Below are positions 18,118 to 26,233 of a stretch of DNA of 64,000 bases, in pieces. The translations under genes were made by a program, and so were the position numbers. Under the pieces are notes generated by a model. That model worked only from the letters and a program-made list of their open reading frames with translations. It was not told where the DNA came from and ran no database searches. This stretch comes from an uncultured Draconibacterium sp. (GTDB lineage Bacteria > Bacteroidota > Bacteroidia > Bacteroidales > Prolixibacteraceae), in NCBI RefSeq assembly GCF_913063105.1, contig NZ_CAJXYQ010000004.1:248001-312000 (forward strand), written 5' to 3'. Every line of letters begins with the position of its first letter. Positions within the stretch are counted from its first letter, which is position 1.

Positions 18118-19965
18118 ATGGTACAAAATCAAATACAGATATACCTTACTTTCCTGTTAGTTATAGCAGCAGGCCTGGCAGGATATGCACAAGTACCAAA
18201 TACCGACACCATTCAAATTGAGAAACAACGTATACTAAAACAGGAACATTTTTACGACAGCTTAGAAAACAGGGCCAACCAACGTAAGCTTACCGGATGG
18301 CTTTACGATGCATTAATCTCTCCCCCACGCCCTTATGTGGATAAAAAGGCATTGGCGCTTGACTATTTTAACAAATACGAAGGAAAAATAATTGCCAGTA
18401 TTAACATTAACGCACTCGATGTTTTTGGCCCCTCGTGTACTGATACCACAAAAAAAGCCGATAACTGGGCCGAAAAAGCGGCCAACGCCATTCATACCAA
18501 ATCCAACCTGAAAACCATCCGCAAGCTTTTGCTTTTTAAAATTGGCGACATGCTCGATCCCGAAGTAATGTACGAAAACGAACGGATTATCAGAGACTTG
18601 CCCTACATTCGCGATGTAAGAATTTATGTAGAGCAAGATAGCGTGTATGTGGGATTGGTTAACGTTACCGTATTAACCAAAGACAGATTTTCTTTTGGGG
18701 TATCAGGCGGAGTAAACGGTACCAGCTCGGGAGATATTGAATTATACAACCGAAATATCTTTGGTGTGGGACACGAGGTTTCGGTGAAATTTGTTGGACA
18801 CATTGAACGCGAACCCTACCTGGGTGTGGAAACTTACTATAACATAAAAAACATTGGCGGTCGTTTTCTCGATATCAAATTGGGCTACCTGAATACCTAC
18901 AAGCGAGAAGGGTATGTTTTTGATCTCAGGAAACCTTTTCTTACACAAAATGTGAAATGGGGATACGGTGGATTTTCGGCTCGAATGTACCGCACCGACA
19001 GAATTAGAAACACCGACCCGGTTAAAGTGGAAGAACCGCTTGACTTGTGGGTAAACAGTTTTTGGGGTGGACGAAGCTTTAATATCAGTCCGCGACACGA
19101 GAATATTACTGAACTAACCCTGTTAAGCGGAATAAATAACTGGAACTATTTTGAAGAGCCGGTGGTGGATCCGGAAAACAGCCATTTCTTTGCTAATCGC
19201 ACCTTGTATATGCTTGGGTTAACCGTTTCACAACGAAGATACATTCAGGACCAGTTAATTTACAGCTACGGAATTACCGAAAATATTCCTGAAGGGTTTA
19301 AAAACGAGTTGATTTATGGCTACGATGCCAATGAGCACGGCGACAGGCATTACCTCCATTTTTTTACTTCAAACGGGAATCTCTTATTAAGCAGGCGAGG
19401 CTATTTGTTTACATCGGCCGGTGTGGGTGGCTACCTAAAAAATAGTAAGTTTGAGGAGGGCATCATTCATGGCGAAGTGAATTTTATTTCGAAACTTGCA
19501 ACTGCCGGTAGAAAAAGGGTGAGAACATTTGCCAATTTAAATTACACGCTTGGTGTCAGGCGTTTTGAAATAGAAAATCTCACACTTGGCGAGAACGACC
19601 ATATTCGCGGTTTCGACAGCGATATTGCCATTGGCAAACAACGTTTAAACGTAAAGCTGGAACATGTAGTTTTCCTTCCACACGAATTTTATAAGTTTAA
19701 CATAGCCGTATTTGGTTTTGTTGATGTGGGCGCAATTGGCTCAAACAAACAATTAATTTTTAAGCAAGACTACTACAGTGGCATTGGCCTCGGCATACGT
19801 TTTCACAACGAAAACCTGGTTTTTGAAACCTTCCGGCTTCGCCTGGCCTTTTATCCGTTTCCGCCGGCTGACATGAGTTTTGTTGGATTTTCTCTCGACG
19901 AACAATCAAAACAACGCTTTATTTCGTTTGAACCTATTGGTCCGGCTCCGATGAACTTTGAATAA
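18118..19965 (+). CDS. POTRA-containing Omp85/BamA-like outer-membrane protein
   Basis: The longest frame opens at a TTG at 18058, but the ATG at 18118 gives a clean signal peptide (MVQNQIQIYLTF..GYAQ) and a 615-residue protein. After about 115 residues of charged linker, one POTRA-like domain is visible (KSNLKTIRKLLLFKIGD, then DLPYIRDVRIYV). A large barrel follows with NDHIRGFDSDIAIG in the place of the Omp85 loop-6 RGF motif. One POTRA plus barrel is the layout of smaller Omp85 transporters, not of canonical BamA with five POTRAs. The client is unknown. It stands alone on the plus strand, convergent with the MBOAT gene. Confidence 0.8.
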   Translation: MVQNQIQIYLTFLLVIAAGLAGYAQVPNTDTIQIEKQRILKQEHFYDSLENRANQRKLTGWLYDALISPPRPYVDKKALALDYFNKYEGKIIASININALDVFGPSCTDTTKKADNWAEKAANAIHTKSNLKTIRKLLLFKIGDMLDPEVMYENERIIRDLPYIRDVRIYVEQDSVYVGLVNVTVLTKDRFSFGVSGGVNGTSSGDIELYNRNIFGVGHEVSVKFVGHIEREPYLGVETYYNIKNIGGRFLDIKLGYLNTYKREGYVFDLRKPFLTQNVKWGYGGFSARMYRTDRIRNTDPVKVEEPLDLWVNSFWGGRSFNISPRHENITELTLLSGINNWNYFEEPVVDPENSHFFANRTLYMLGLTVSQRRYIQDQLIYSYGITENIPEGFKNELIYGYDANEHGDRHYLHFFTSNGNLLLSRRGYLFTSAGVGGYLKNSKFEEGIIHGEVNFISKLATAGRKRVRTFANLNYTLGVRRFEIENLTLGENDHIRGFDSDIAIGKQRLNVKLEHVVFLPHEFYKFNIAVFGFVDVGAIGSNKQLIFKQDYYSGIGLGIRFHNENLVFETFRLRLAFYPFPPADMSFVGFSLDEQSKQRFISFEPIGPAPMNFE

Positions 19966-19993
19966 AAAAAGCAAGCGAACCTTTTCCTCTACC

Positions 19994-21682
19994 TTAGAAC
20001 TGGAAATATATAAAAGGCTGCATATCAGCTGATATAGATTGATAAACAAATACTACAACAATAGCTGCAATTATTGCTTTAACCCAAATCGGCGAACTAA
20101 TAAACCAGTTTTTAACCCGCTCTTTTAAAGCATAGCTCAACCAGTGGGTAATAAAGCCAAACAACATTACCAAAAACACCCATTTGTAAGCCACAAGAAT
20201 TTCAGGGATAATTGCAAGTTGCATATCAGTACCAATTTGGCGTAACATTCCATTTACCACCTCCATCGATTCGGAGCGAAAAAACACACGGGTAAAAGTT
20301 ATAAAAGTGAAAGTAAAAGCAATTCTCCAGATCGTAACAAAACGGTTGTTCAGGTTTTCCCACGGACTAATTTTTCGCCAGAATTTGTAAACCACCAGTC
20401 CAACACCATTTAAACCACCCCAAATAATAAACTGCCACGATGCACCATGCCACAAACCACCCAAAAGCATAGTTAGCATTAAGTTTATATTGGTATTAAT
20501 GCTGCGTTTTACCTTTGGCGAAAACTTTGCCAGCAACGCAAAAACCAATACCAAAGCTGCAAAAATGGGAACCAGAATTAACTTGCCGGCCAGCAAAACC
20601 ACAATAGCCAAAATAATACCCAAACTAATGTAACTAAATACCGAGCCCTCGCGGTTACCTCCAATAGGAATATACAGGTAATCTTTTAACCACGATGAAA
20701 GCGACATGTGCCAGCGTTTCCAGAACTCGGCAACACTTTTGGCCTTATACGGCGAATTAAAGTTTTGTGGCAAACGGTAGCCCATTAACAAAGCCACGCC
20801 AATGGCAATATCGGTATACCCCGAAAAATCGACATATACCTGCAAAGAGTAACCAAACAATGCCATCAGGTTTTCGAACCCGGAGTGTGTTATTGGATCG
20901 GCAAAAACCCGATCGACAAAGTTTACTGCGATGTAATCGCCAATAAATATCTTTTTTATTAATCCTTTCAGTATGATAAAAACGGCCCATCCAAACTCCT
21001 CTTTCGACAGGCGGTAATCTTCGTAAATTTGCTTTACAAAACCCGATGCACGAACAATTGGCCCTGCCACCAGCTGCGGAAAAAACGAAACATAAAAGCC
21101 AAAATCAACCAGGTTATTTACCGGCTTAGTTTCTCCCCTGTACACATCAACCGAATAACTTATGGTTTGAAATGTAAAAAAGGAAATACCCACCGGAAGT
21201 AATATTTGGTTTACCTCGAAATGCGTGCCGGTTGCTTCGTTGGCCCACAATGCAAGGTGGTTAATTACCTGCAAATCGGTACTAAACATGATGTTTATAC
21301 TATCGATAAAAAAGTAGGCATATTTAAAATAAGCCAGTAGCCCCAGGTTGATAACTACGCTGGCTGCGATAAGAAATTTACGAAACAGTTCATTTTTTGA
21401 TTTATAAATGCTTTTGCCTATAAAAAAATCGGTTAGGGTGCTAAATAGCAGAATAAAAAAGAAGAACCCGCTTGATTTGTAATAGAAAAACAAACTAACC
21501 AGGAAAAGATACCCTGCCCGAACACTTCGGTTTTTATTTTTGTACACCAAAGAATATCCGGCCAAAACAAAAGCAAAAAAGGCCCAAAAGAAAAAGCGTG
21601 TAAAAATAAGAGGTGCCGTTTTATCGTACAGAAAAATATTCCGTAAAAGTTCGTTTAATTCTATTTGTTGTAATAAATCCAA
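19994..21682 (-). CDS. MBOAT-family membrane O-acyltransferase (AlgI/DltB-like)
   Basis: The 562-residue multi-pass membrane protein has the MBOAT core: the conserved VDFSGYTDIAIGVALLMGY and FWKRWHMSLSSWLKDYLYIP segments and the catalytic His412 in GGLWHGASW. Relatives (AlgI, DltB, PatA) hand an acyl group across the membrane to a partner that places it on a polysaccharide, teichoic acid or peptidoglycan. The partner here is probably one of two SGNH proteins encoded directly upstream (17-bp gap to the first). Last gene of a minus-strand run starting with a LysM protein. The acyl acceptor is not known; the LysM protein makes peptidoglycan or a wall-linked polymer a reasonable guess. Confidence 0.92.
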   Translation of the reverse strand: MDLLQQIELNELLRNIFLYDKTAPLIFTRFFFWAFFAFVLAGYSLVYKNKNRSVRAGYLFLVSLFFYYKSSGFFFFILLFSTLTDFFIGKSIYKSKNELFRKFLIAASVVINLGLLAYFKYAYFFIDSINIMFSTDLQVINHLALWANEATGTHFEVNQILLPVGISFFTFQTISYSVDVYRGETKPVNNLVDFGFYVSFFPQLVAGPIVRASGFVKQIYEDYRLSKEEFGWAVFIILKGLIKKIFIGDYIAVNFVDRVFADPITHSGFENLMALFGYSLQVYVDFSGYTDIAIGVALLMGYRLPQNFNSPYKAKSVAEFWKRWHMSLSSWLKDYLYIPIGGNREGSVFSYISLGIILAIVVLLAGKLILVPIFAALVLVFALLAKFSPKVKRSINTNINLMLTMLLGGLWHGASWQFIIWGGLNGVGLVVYKFWRKISPWENLNNRFVTIWRIAFTFTFITFTRVFFRSESMEVVNGMLRQIGTDMQLAIIPEILVAYKWVFLVMLFGFITHWLSYALKERVKNWFISSPIWVKAIIAAIVVVFVYQSISADMQPFIYFQF

Positions 21683-21699
21683 GTATTGTAGTTTTCGTT

Positions 21700-23088
21700 T
21701 TAGTTTATCGTATTTTCCGTAGCGGCCGGTTGTACAATACCACCCTCGCCGGTTGAATTATTGCCCGGCTTACTTGTAGCTGTCATTTTATTCCGCCTGA
21801 TAACAAAGGCCTCAAAATCTTTTATCAGCGCCCCAAAAAACAAATCAGCAACCATCAGGTAACCTTCGCGTGTAAAATGAATTTTATCGGCCTGAGCCAG
21901 GCCATTATTCTGCCAAAGCACCACGGAATTAAGCCCACCCATAACTGAATACATATCCCAAACTCCGGCATTGTATTTTTTTGCCATTTTAAACATGCTA
22001 TCCTTAACCTTTTCGCCATTTTTATTTACATACCTTCGGTACAGGTAACTGTCGTTATTTGTGGTAAATACAATGAGGGCATTGGGTGCAGCTGCCTTAA
22101 TTTTATCAATAAGCTGTCCGTAATTATCTTCAAACCGGCTGCTTGAAAAGCGGCGGCCATAGGCGTCGTTTATACCTAACCCAAGAATTACCAAATCAGG
22201 GTGAAGCCCGGACAACTGTTCCTGAAAAAGCTGGCAACGCAAAAAGGCCGGAACATGCGCTCCATTCACTCCAATGCTGTGGTAAAGTACTCCATTTGGA
22301 TTCGATTCTGTTGACAATCCCAACAAGGTAAAAGTTCCGTCTGCACCAGCTTGCTTCACTAAAGTTATTTTTAGGCTGTCAACCCATTGGTTTAATTCAA
22401 AATCGATATAACCGTTGTACTCTGATTTTTTTGTCACAACAGCAGAGTCGATAACAAGCGAATAATTCTGCTCTGCATTTTCGTAATAAATGCGCAACTT
22501 GTTAAAACTGTAATCCAGCTCGTTTTCTTCTTCCAGTAAAATAGTAAGTTCGGCTTTTGGCGACTGTGTTGATGCCGACATACCACCTACCCCAAGCATA
22601 CCGCTTTTTTTACGTTCAACATTTCTGAAACTTTTCCAGTAGCCGTTATAACGGATGTAGTAACCAAATGGAGAGTTTGTGCGCGAAATTCGGTAAGGAA
22701 ACATATAACCCCAACCGGCATTTATTTCGCCGTTAAGTTGCTGAAAACGGTTGCGCATTTGCCCCGAAAACGATCCGGCCTGAATATGTGAACCGCCGAT
22801 ATGAACCACATTCACTCGTCCTTCACCGGTGGTGATTAATTTTTCGAGTTTCGAATAAAAACGTTCTGCATTTTCGGTGGTTCCCGGGTAATGCATTTCA
22901 TTTAAATCGTAACGAATAAAATTATATTGGTTAACATGGTAAAAGTAGTTTCCCTGCTGCGCAAAAGTCGAAAGGCCAAGCAGAAAAAATCCGATAAAAA
23001 AAGGTATTGAAAAAACCCGGCTAGCAAGTATCAGTCTTTTAGTTTTTTCGTGTTCTTTGCTGAATGTTATTTTCCGGTACACCTTCAT
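21700..23088 (-). CDS. SGNH/GDSL hydrolase-like protein, acyltransferase partner 1
   Basis: The 462-residue protein has an N-terminal signal or anchor (about 20-44). Block I reads VVHIGGSHIQAG, with Ser100 as nucleophile and Gly in place of the usual Asp before it. Block III is LGLGINDAYG with the expected Asn, and the catalytic pair is Asp401-x-x-His404 (DKIHF). All catalytic residues are therefore present, so an active esterase or acyltransferase is likely. The C-terminal 25 residues are low-complexity. The start overlaps the stop of the upstream SGNH gene by one base (TAATG), which implies coupled translation. SGNH proteins paired with an MBOAT protein (AlgJ/AlgX, PatB) complete the acyl transfer in the periplasm. 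Confidence 0.85.
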   Translation of the reverse strand: MKVYRKITFSKEHEKTKRLILASRVFSIPFFIGFFLLGLSTFAQQGNYFYHVNQYNFIRYDLNEMHYPGTTENAERFYSKLEKLITTGEGRVNVVHIGGSHIQAGSFSGQMRNRFQQLNGEINAGWGYMFPYRISRTNSPFGYYIRYNGYWKSFRNVERKKSGMLGVGGMSASTQSPKAELTILLEEENELDYSFNKLRIYYENAEQNYSLVIDSAVVTKKSEYNGYIDFELNQWVDSLKITLVKQAGADGTFTLLGLSTESNPNGVLYHSIGVNGAHVPAFLRCQLFQEQLSGLHPDLVILGLGINDAYGRRFSSSRFEDNYGQLIDKIKAAAPNALIVFTTNNDSYLYRRYVNKNGEKVKDSMFKMAKKYNAGVWDMYSVMGGLNSVVLWQNNGLAQADKIHFTREGYLMVADLFFGALIKDFEAFVIRRNKMTATSKPGNNSTGEGGIVQPAATENTIN

Positions 23089-24554
23089 TAAATCTCCTCC
23101 TCCAGGTAATTGTTGTACTCCAAAATCAGTGCGTTATAAAACATGTTTGCCACCAAACGTGCGCCTCGTGGCGAAAAGTGTACGTAATCGGGCCGAGCCA
23201 GTTCGGGTTGAGCATTTACCCACGAAGGCATGCTATTGTGCCCGCCCATTGCCTGGTACATATCCCAATACGCGCAATTATTAGCCAGCGAAACCTCTTT
23301 AAGCTTATCTACCACACGCGGCAAATGTTTATAAGTAAGGTATTTATCCTTCTTTTTTGTCGACATATCGCTTGGCCCAATTACCAGAATAGCCGCATCG
23401 GGGCACAGTGCATTAATGCGTTTAATCTGGCTCGAAAACCAGCGGCCATAGCGGTCAATCGCTTTCTGGTCTTTTATGTACGGAATTACATTTCCGCCAA
23501 ACTGTAGTATAAAGAATTTCGGGTTCAAGTCCTTGTACATTTTCAGGCTATGCTGAAAATCGGCTTTTGTAAAAATGGTTCCTGAACTACCGCGTAAGGC
23601 AATGTTGTCAACAATAATTCCTTTGGTCGAAGCCAGTTCAATACCGTACACATCAGGGCCATCGTATCCCGAGAACCGCAATGTAACACTCGAAGTTGAA
23701 TCGGGTAAGCTGCACTCGAGCACAGCATAATCAATATCGGGTGCCAACGTATCGGCGAGCACGGTATCTCCCTTTGCCAAAACCTGCACCGCTACCGGGC
23801 GTTTGGCATGCCCGTAAAACAGTCGCATCTGTTCATATTCGCGAGTGCGTTTATACGAAATGGCCGATTTCGACACATTCATTTCAGCTTCAAACAATAC
23901 CGAATCTACAAATGATAAAGTATCGGTTGCCAATGGTGCATAACGCGAAAAAGCCCCCATAACTCCGTAACGACTGTGTTCGACAGTTGAATCGACTTTC
24001 CCGTAAATCGGATAACGTTTCCAATTGTCGGAGTTTTGCTGATGCGCACTAAAAACATAATCGTAAGGTTGTAAAGCCGGACGCAAGCCAACACCTGTAC
24101 CTCCGAATTTAACCTGCAGTTTATTTCGTATAAAAGCCGTTATCCGGTCGCCTTCAATCTGGCTGTCGCCGTAATGCATTATCCGAACCAGCGTATCATT
24201 TTTCAGATGTTCAAAAAAACGGTAGAGGTTTTCTCTCCCCTGCTGATTCATTTCAACCCGATGCACGGTTTGCACAAGCGAATCGTAGCTGGCCCGATGC
24301 ACAACTTCAATCACTGTATCGCCGGCTACAGTATCCAGCTCAATGTCTACCAGCGAGTCTATTTCGAATTGCTGCGCAATTATTGTCGACACATCGGTGT
24401 ATTCCACATCATCAGCCACCAGCATTTCAGCAAAAGTTGGCATATGAAATGTAAAATCACCAACTTCAATACCGTCATCTGGTATTAACCACATTACCCC
24501 GGCTAACAAAGTAATAACGCTAAGTGTATAAATAAGAGTTTGAACCGGTTTCAT
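23088..24554 (-). CDS. SGNH/GDSL hydrolase-like protein, acyltransferase partner 2
   Basis: The 488-residue protein has a single N-terminal membrane anchor (about 7-24) and a 90-residue spacer before the SGNH domain. Block I is MHYGDSQIEGD with Ser131. Block III is FILQFGGNVIPY, and the catalytic pair is Asp456-x-x-His459 (DYVHF). A beta-rich insertion between blocks I and III (about 165-330) could be a carbohydrate-binding part, as in AlgX-like proteins; that is inference. It overlaps the LysM gene upstream by four bases (ATGA) and the next SGNH gene downstream by one base. The paired SGNH proteins differ strongly, so they are probably not redundant. Confidence 0.85.
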   Translation of the reverse strand: MKPVQTLIYTLSVITLLAGVMWLIPDDGIEVGDFTFHMPTFAEMLVADDVEYTDVSTIIAQQFEIDSLVDIELDTVAGDTVIEVVHRASYDSLVQTVHRVEMNQQGRENLYRFFEHLKNDTLVRIMHYGDSQIEGDRITAFIRNKLQVKFGGTGVGLRPALQPYDYVFSAHQQNSDNWKRYPIYGKVDSTVEHSRYGVMGAFSRYAPLATDTLSFVDSVLFEAEMNVSKSAISYKRTREYEQMRLFYGHAKRPVAVQVLAKGDTVLADTLAPDIDYAVLECSLPDSTSSVTLRFSGYDGPDVYGIELASTKGIIVDNIALRGSSGTIFTKADFQHSLKMYKDLNPKFFILQFGGNVIPYIKDQKAIDRYGRWFSSQIKRINALCPDAAILVIGPSDMSTKKKDKYLTYKHLPRVVDKLKEVSLANNCAYWDMYQAMGGHNSMPSWVNAQPELARPDYVHFSPRGARLVANMFYNALILEYNNYLEEEI

Positions 24555-26074
24555 TGCACGTAGATTATTAATTTCTGACCAATCTGAATTTTGCGGGCGT
24601 CTGAAATGTTATTCCATTCCAATATCTTCTCAGGAGTTACTCCCTGGTATTTTTTTGCAATAACATAAGGCGATTCTCCACTTTTTACAACATGCTCTAC
24701 CTTGTTTGCTGTTTGGAGAATGGCCGTGCCCGGCAATGTACCTGCTGAAAAATCGGGGATTGCAGTTATCGGTTTATCCTTTTTCTCCTTTTTTTGTTGT
24801 AGCGCTAAATAATAAGCTGCCTTATCATTGTCAACAAAAATATCGAGCGTTTTCCCGGCCTGAATTTTTCGCTCGTTGTAAATATTATTCCAATACTTTA
24901 AATCGGCAACCCTAACATCATAATCTTCGGCAATAAATCCGAGCACATCGCCCGATTTTATGCTGTACTTTATTTTTGTTTTCCCCGCTATTTCAAGGTC
25001 TTTCACCGGTTCGCCAATAAACTGACGATTGGGTGCCGGCGGATATTCTATTTTTTGCGCAACTACCTCAAACATAGCCGAGTCCACCGTATTGTATATC
25101 GAATCCTGCTGTACCAGAAAATCATTTTTAAACTTTGCAGGCAGGCAAAGCGAAGCATTTTCAGGTAATATGGAATACGGATATTGTGGATTATAAAACT
25201 GTACTTCAGCAAGCGTTACAGGAAGCACCAAACAAATTTGCGAAAAATGCATTTGAGTCCTAACCGGTATTATCACCGTTTCTATTTTCGATTCATCAGG
25301 AACAAAAGCCACTGAACTCAAAAAAGCAACACAAGCCTGGTAGGCTGCCATAAATTCCACAATATCATTTGATGCCACAGCCATAAAATCCTGAAAACTT
25401 GCATTCTGGCCGGTACGATGCTGCAGGTTTTTCACTTTTGTTTTTCCGAAAACATAGGCCAACATGGCCAGCCTGGTATCTTCAAATAGCTTTTTATTGT
25501 TTTTCAGCTCATTAACAGCAGCCACTGTTGCTTTTTCGTACTGTAAACGTTCATCATACAACTTTTCAAGCCTCAAACCATTCATCACCGACTGAAAATG
25601 GGTCAACTGCCAGATTCCTGCTCGTTTAAAAGAGCTGGAATAAAGTGCATTGCCAGCCGACAGAACTGCGGGTAGATACTGCAATTCCAAACTTAATCCG
25701 GCTGTATTTAATGCGTTTTTCACCTCCTGGTTGTAATAAGCGAATGCTTTTACAAAAGCGGTCTTTTGCTTTTCGTCGAGCGAATTTAGAATTGAATAGT
25801 AGACCTCGAATTTTTGAGGATGGTACACCGATGAATTCGGCAAATAAGTCCCATTTTCTTTGTTTAATGTGCTTAACTGCCCGGAATAAAAACTTTCGTC
25901 GTTCCAGGGGTATTGCCCCGACAAACTACTCACCATTTGCTGAAAACGATAAGCATAACTTTTGGTATCGATACTATCCTGCCCAAACGTAAATTGCGTG
26001 GCCAATAAAAGAGCAGCAATAACAATCCCAAAAACAATCCCCTGCTTATTTTGCAACAATGGTTTCAAATACAA
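24551..26074 (-). CDS. LysM protein with a catalytically degenerate MltD-like domain
   Basis: The 507-residue protein has a signal anchor (about 13-32), a transglycosylase-like domain (about 105-230) and two LysM repeats (about 372-420 and 458-507, with IKSGDVLGFIAEDYDV and VKSGESPYVIAKKYQGV). The domain follows the MltD pattern: LSLELQYLPAVLSA, then GIWQL, and a closing AYVFG. The catalytic Glu of the canonical P-x-V-E-S-A is Leu138 here, and the closing A-Y-N-x-G is changed too. Lytic activity is therefore unlikely and a peptidoglycan-binding scaffold role is more probable. It is the first gene of a tightly overlapping run with two SGNH proteins and an MBOAT acyltransferase. Confidence 0.85.
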   Translation of the reverse strand: MYLKPLLQNKQGIVFGIVIAALLLATQFTFGQDSIDTKSYAYRFQQMVSSLSGQYPWNDESFYSGQLSTLNKENGTYLPNSSVYHPQKFEVYYSILNSLDEKQKTAFVKAFAYYNQEVKNALNTAGLSLELQYLPAVLSAGNALYSSSFKRAGIWQLTHFQSVMNGLRLEKLYDERLQYEKATVAAVNELKNNKKLFEDTRLAMLAYVFGKTKVKNLQHRTGQNASFQDFMAVASNDIVEFMAAYQACVAFLSSVAFVPDESKIETVIIPVRTQMHFSQICLVLPVTLAEVQFYNPQYPYSILPENASLCLPAKFKNDFLVQQDSIYNTVDSAMFEVVAQKIEYPPAPNRQFIGEPVKDLEIAGKTKIKYSIKSGDVLGFIAEDYDVRVADLKYWNNIYNERKIQAGKTLDIFVDNDKAAYYLALQQKKEKKDKPITAIPDFSAGTLPGTAILQTANKVEHVVKSGESPYVIAKKYQGVTPEKILEWNNISDARKIQIGQKLIIYVQ

Positions 26075-26170
26075 TTCGAATAAAAAATGATACGCAAAAA
26101 TAGGATTTCATTTAAAACAGGATGCCTGCCAATACAATTAAATGCAAAAAGTTGTTAGGCCTTAAAACAA

Positions 26171-26214
26171 TTCGCGGGGTAACTTTATAATTGCAAACAT
26201 CGTCACCCCGCGAA
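26171..26214 (-). terminator. GC-rich inverted repeat after the DPP-IV-type gene
   Basis: TTCGCGGGGT at 26171-26180 and ACCCCGCGAA at 26205-26214 form a perfect ten-pair stem around a 24-base loop, in otherwise AT-rich DNA. On the minus strand it is followed by TTGTTTTAA, a weak T tract, so it is probably the terminator of the peptidase gene ending at 26234. Confidence 0.55.
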
Positions 26215-26233
26215 TCATGGACTGTAGGCATTT

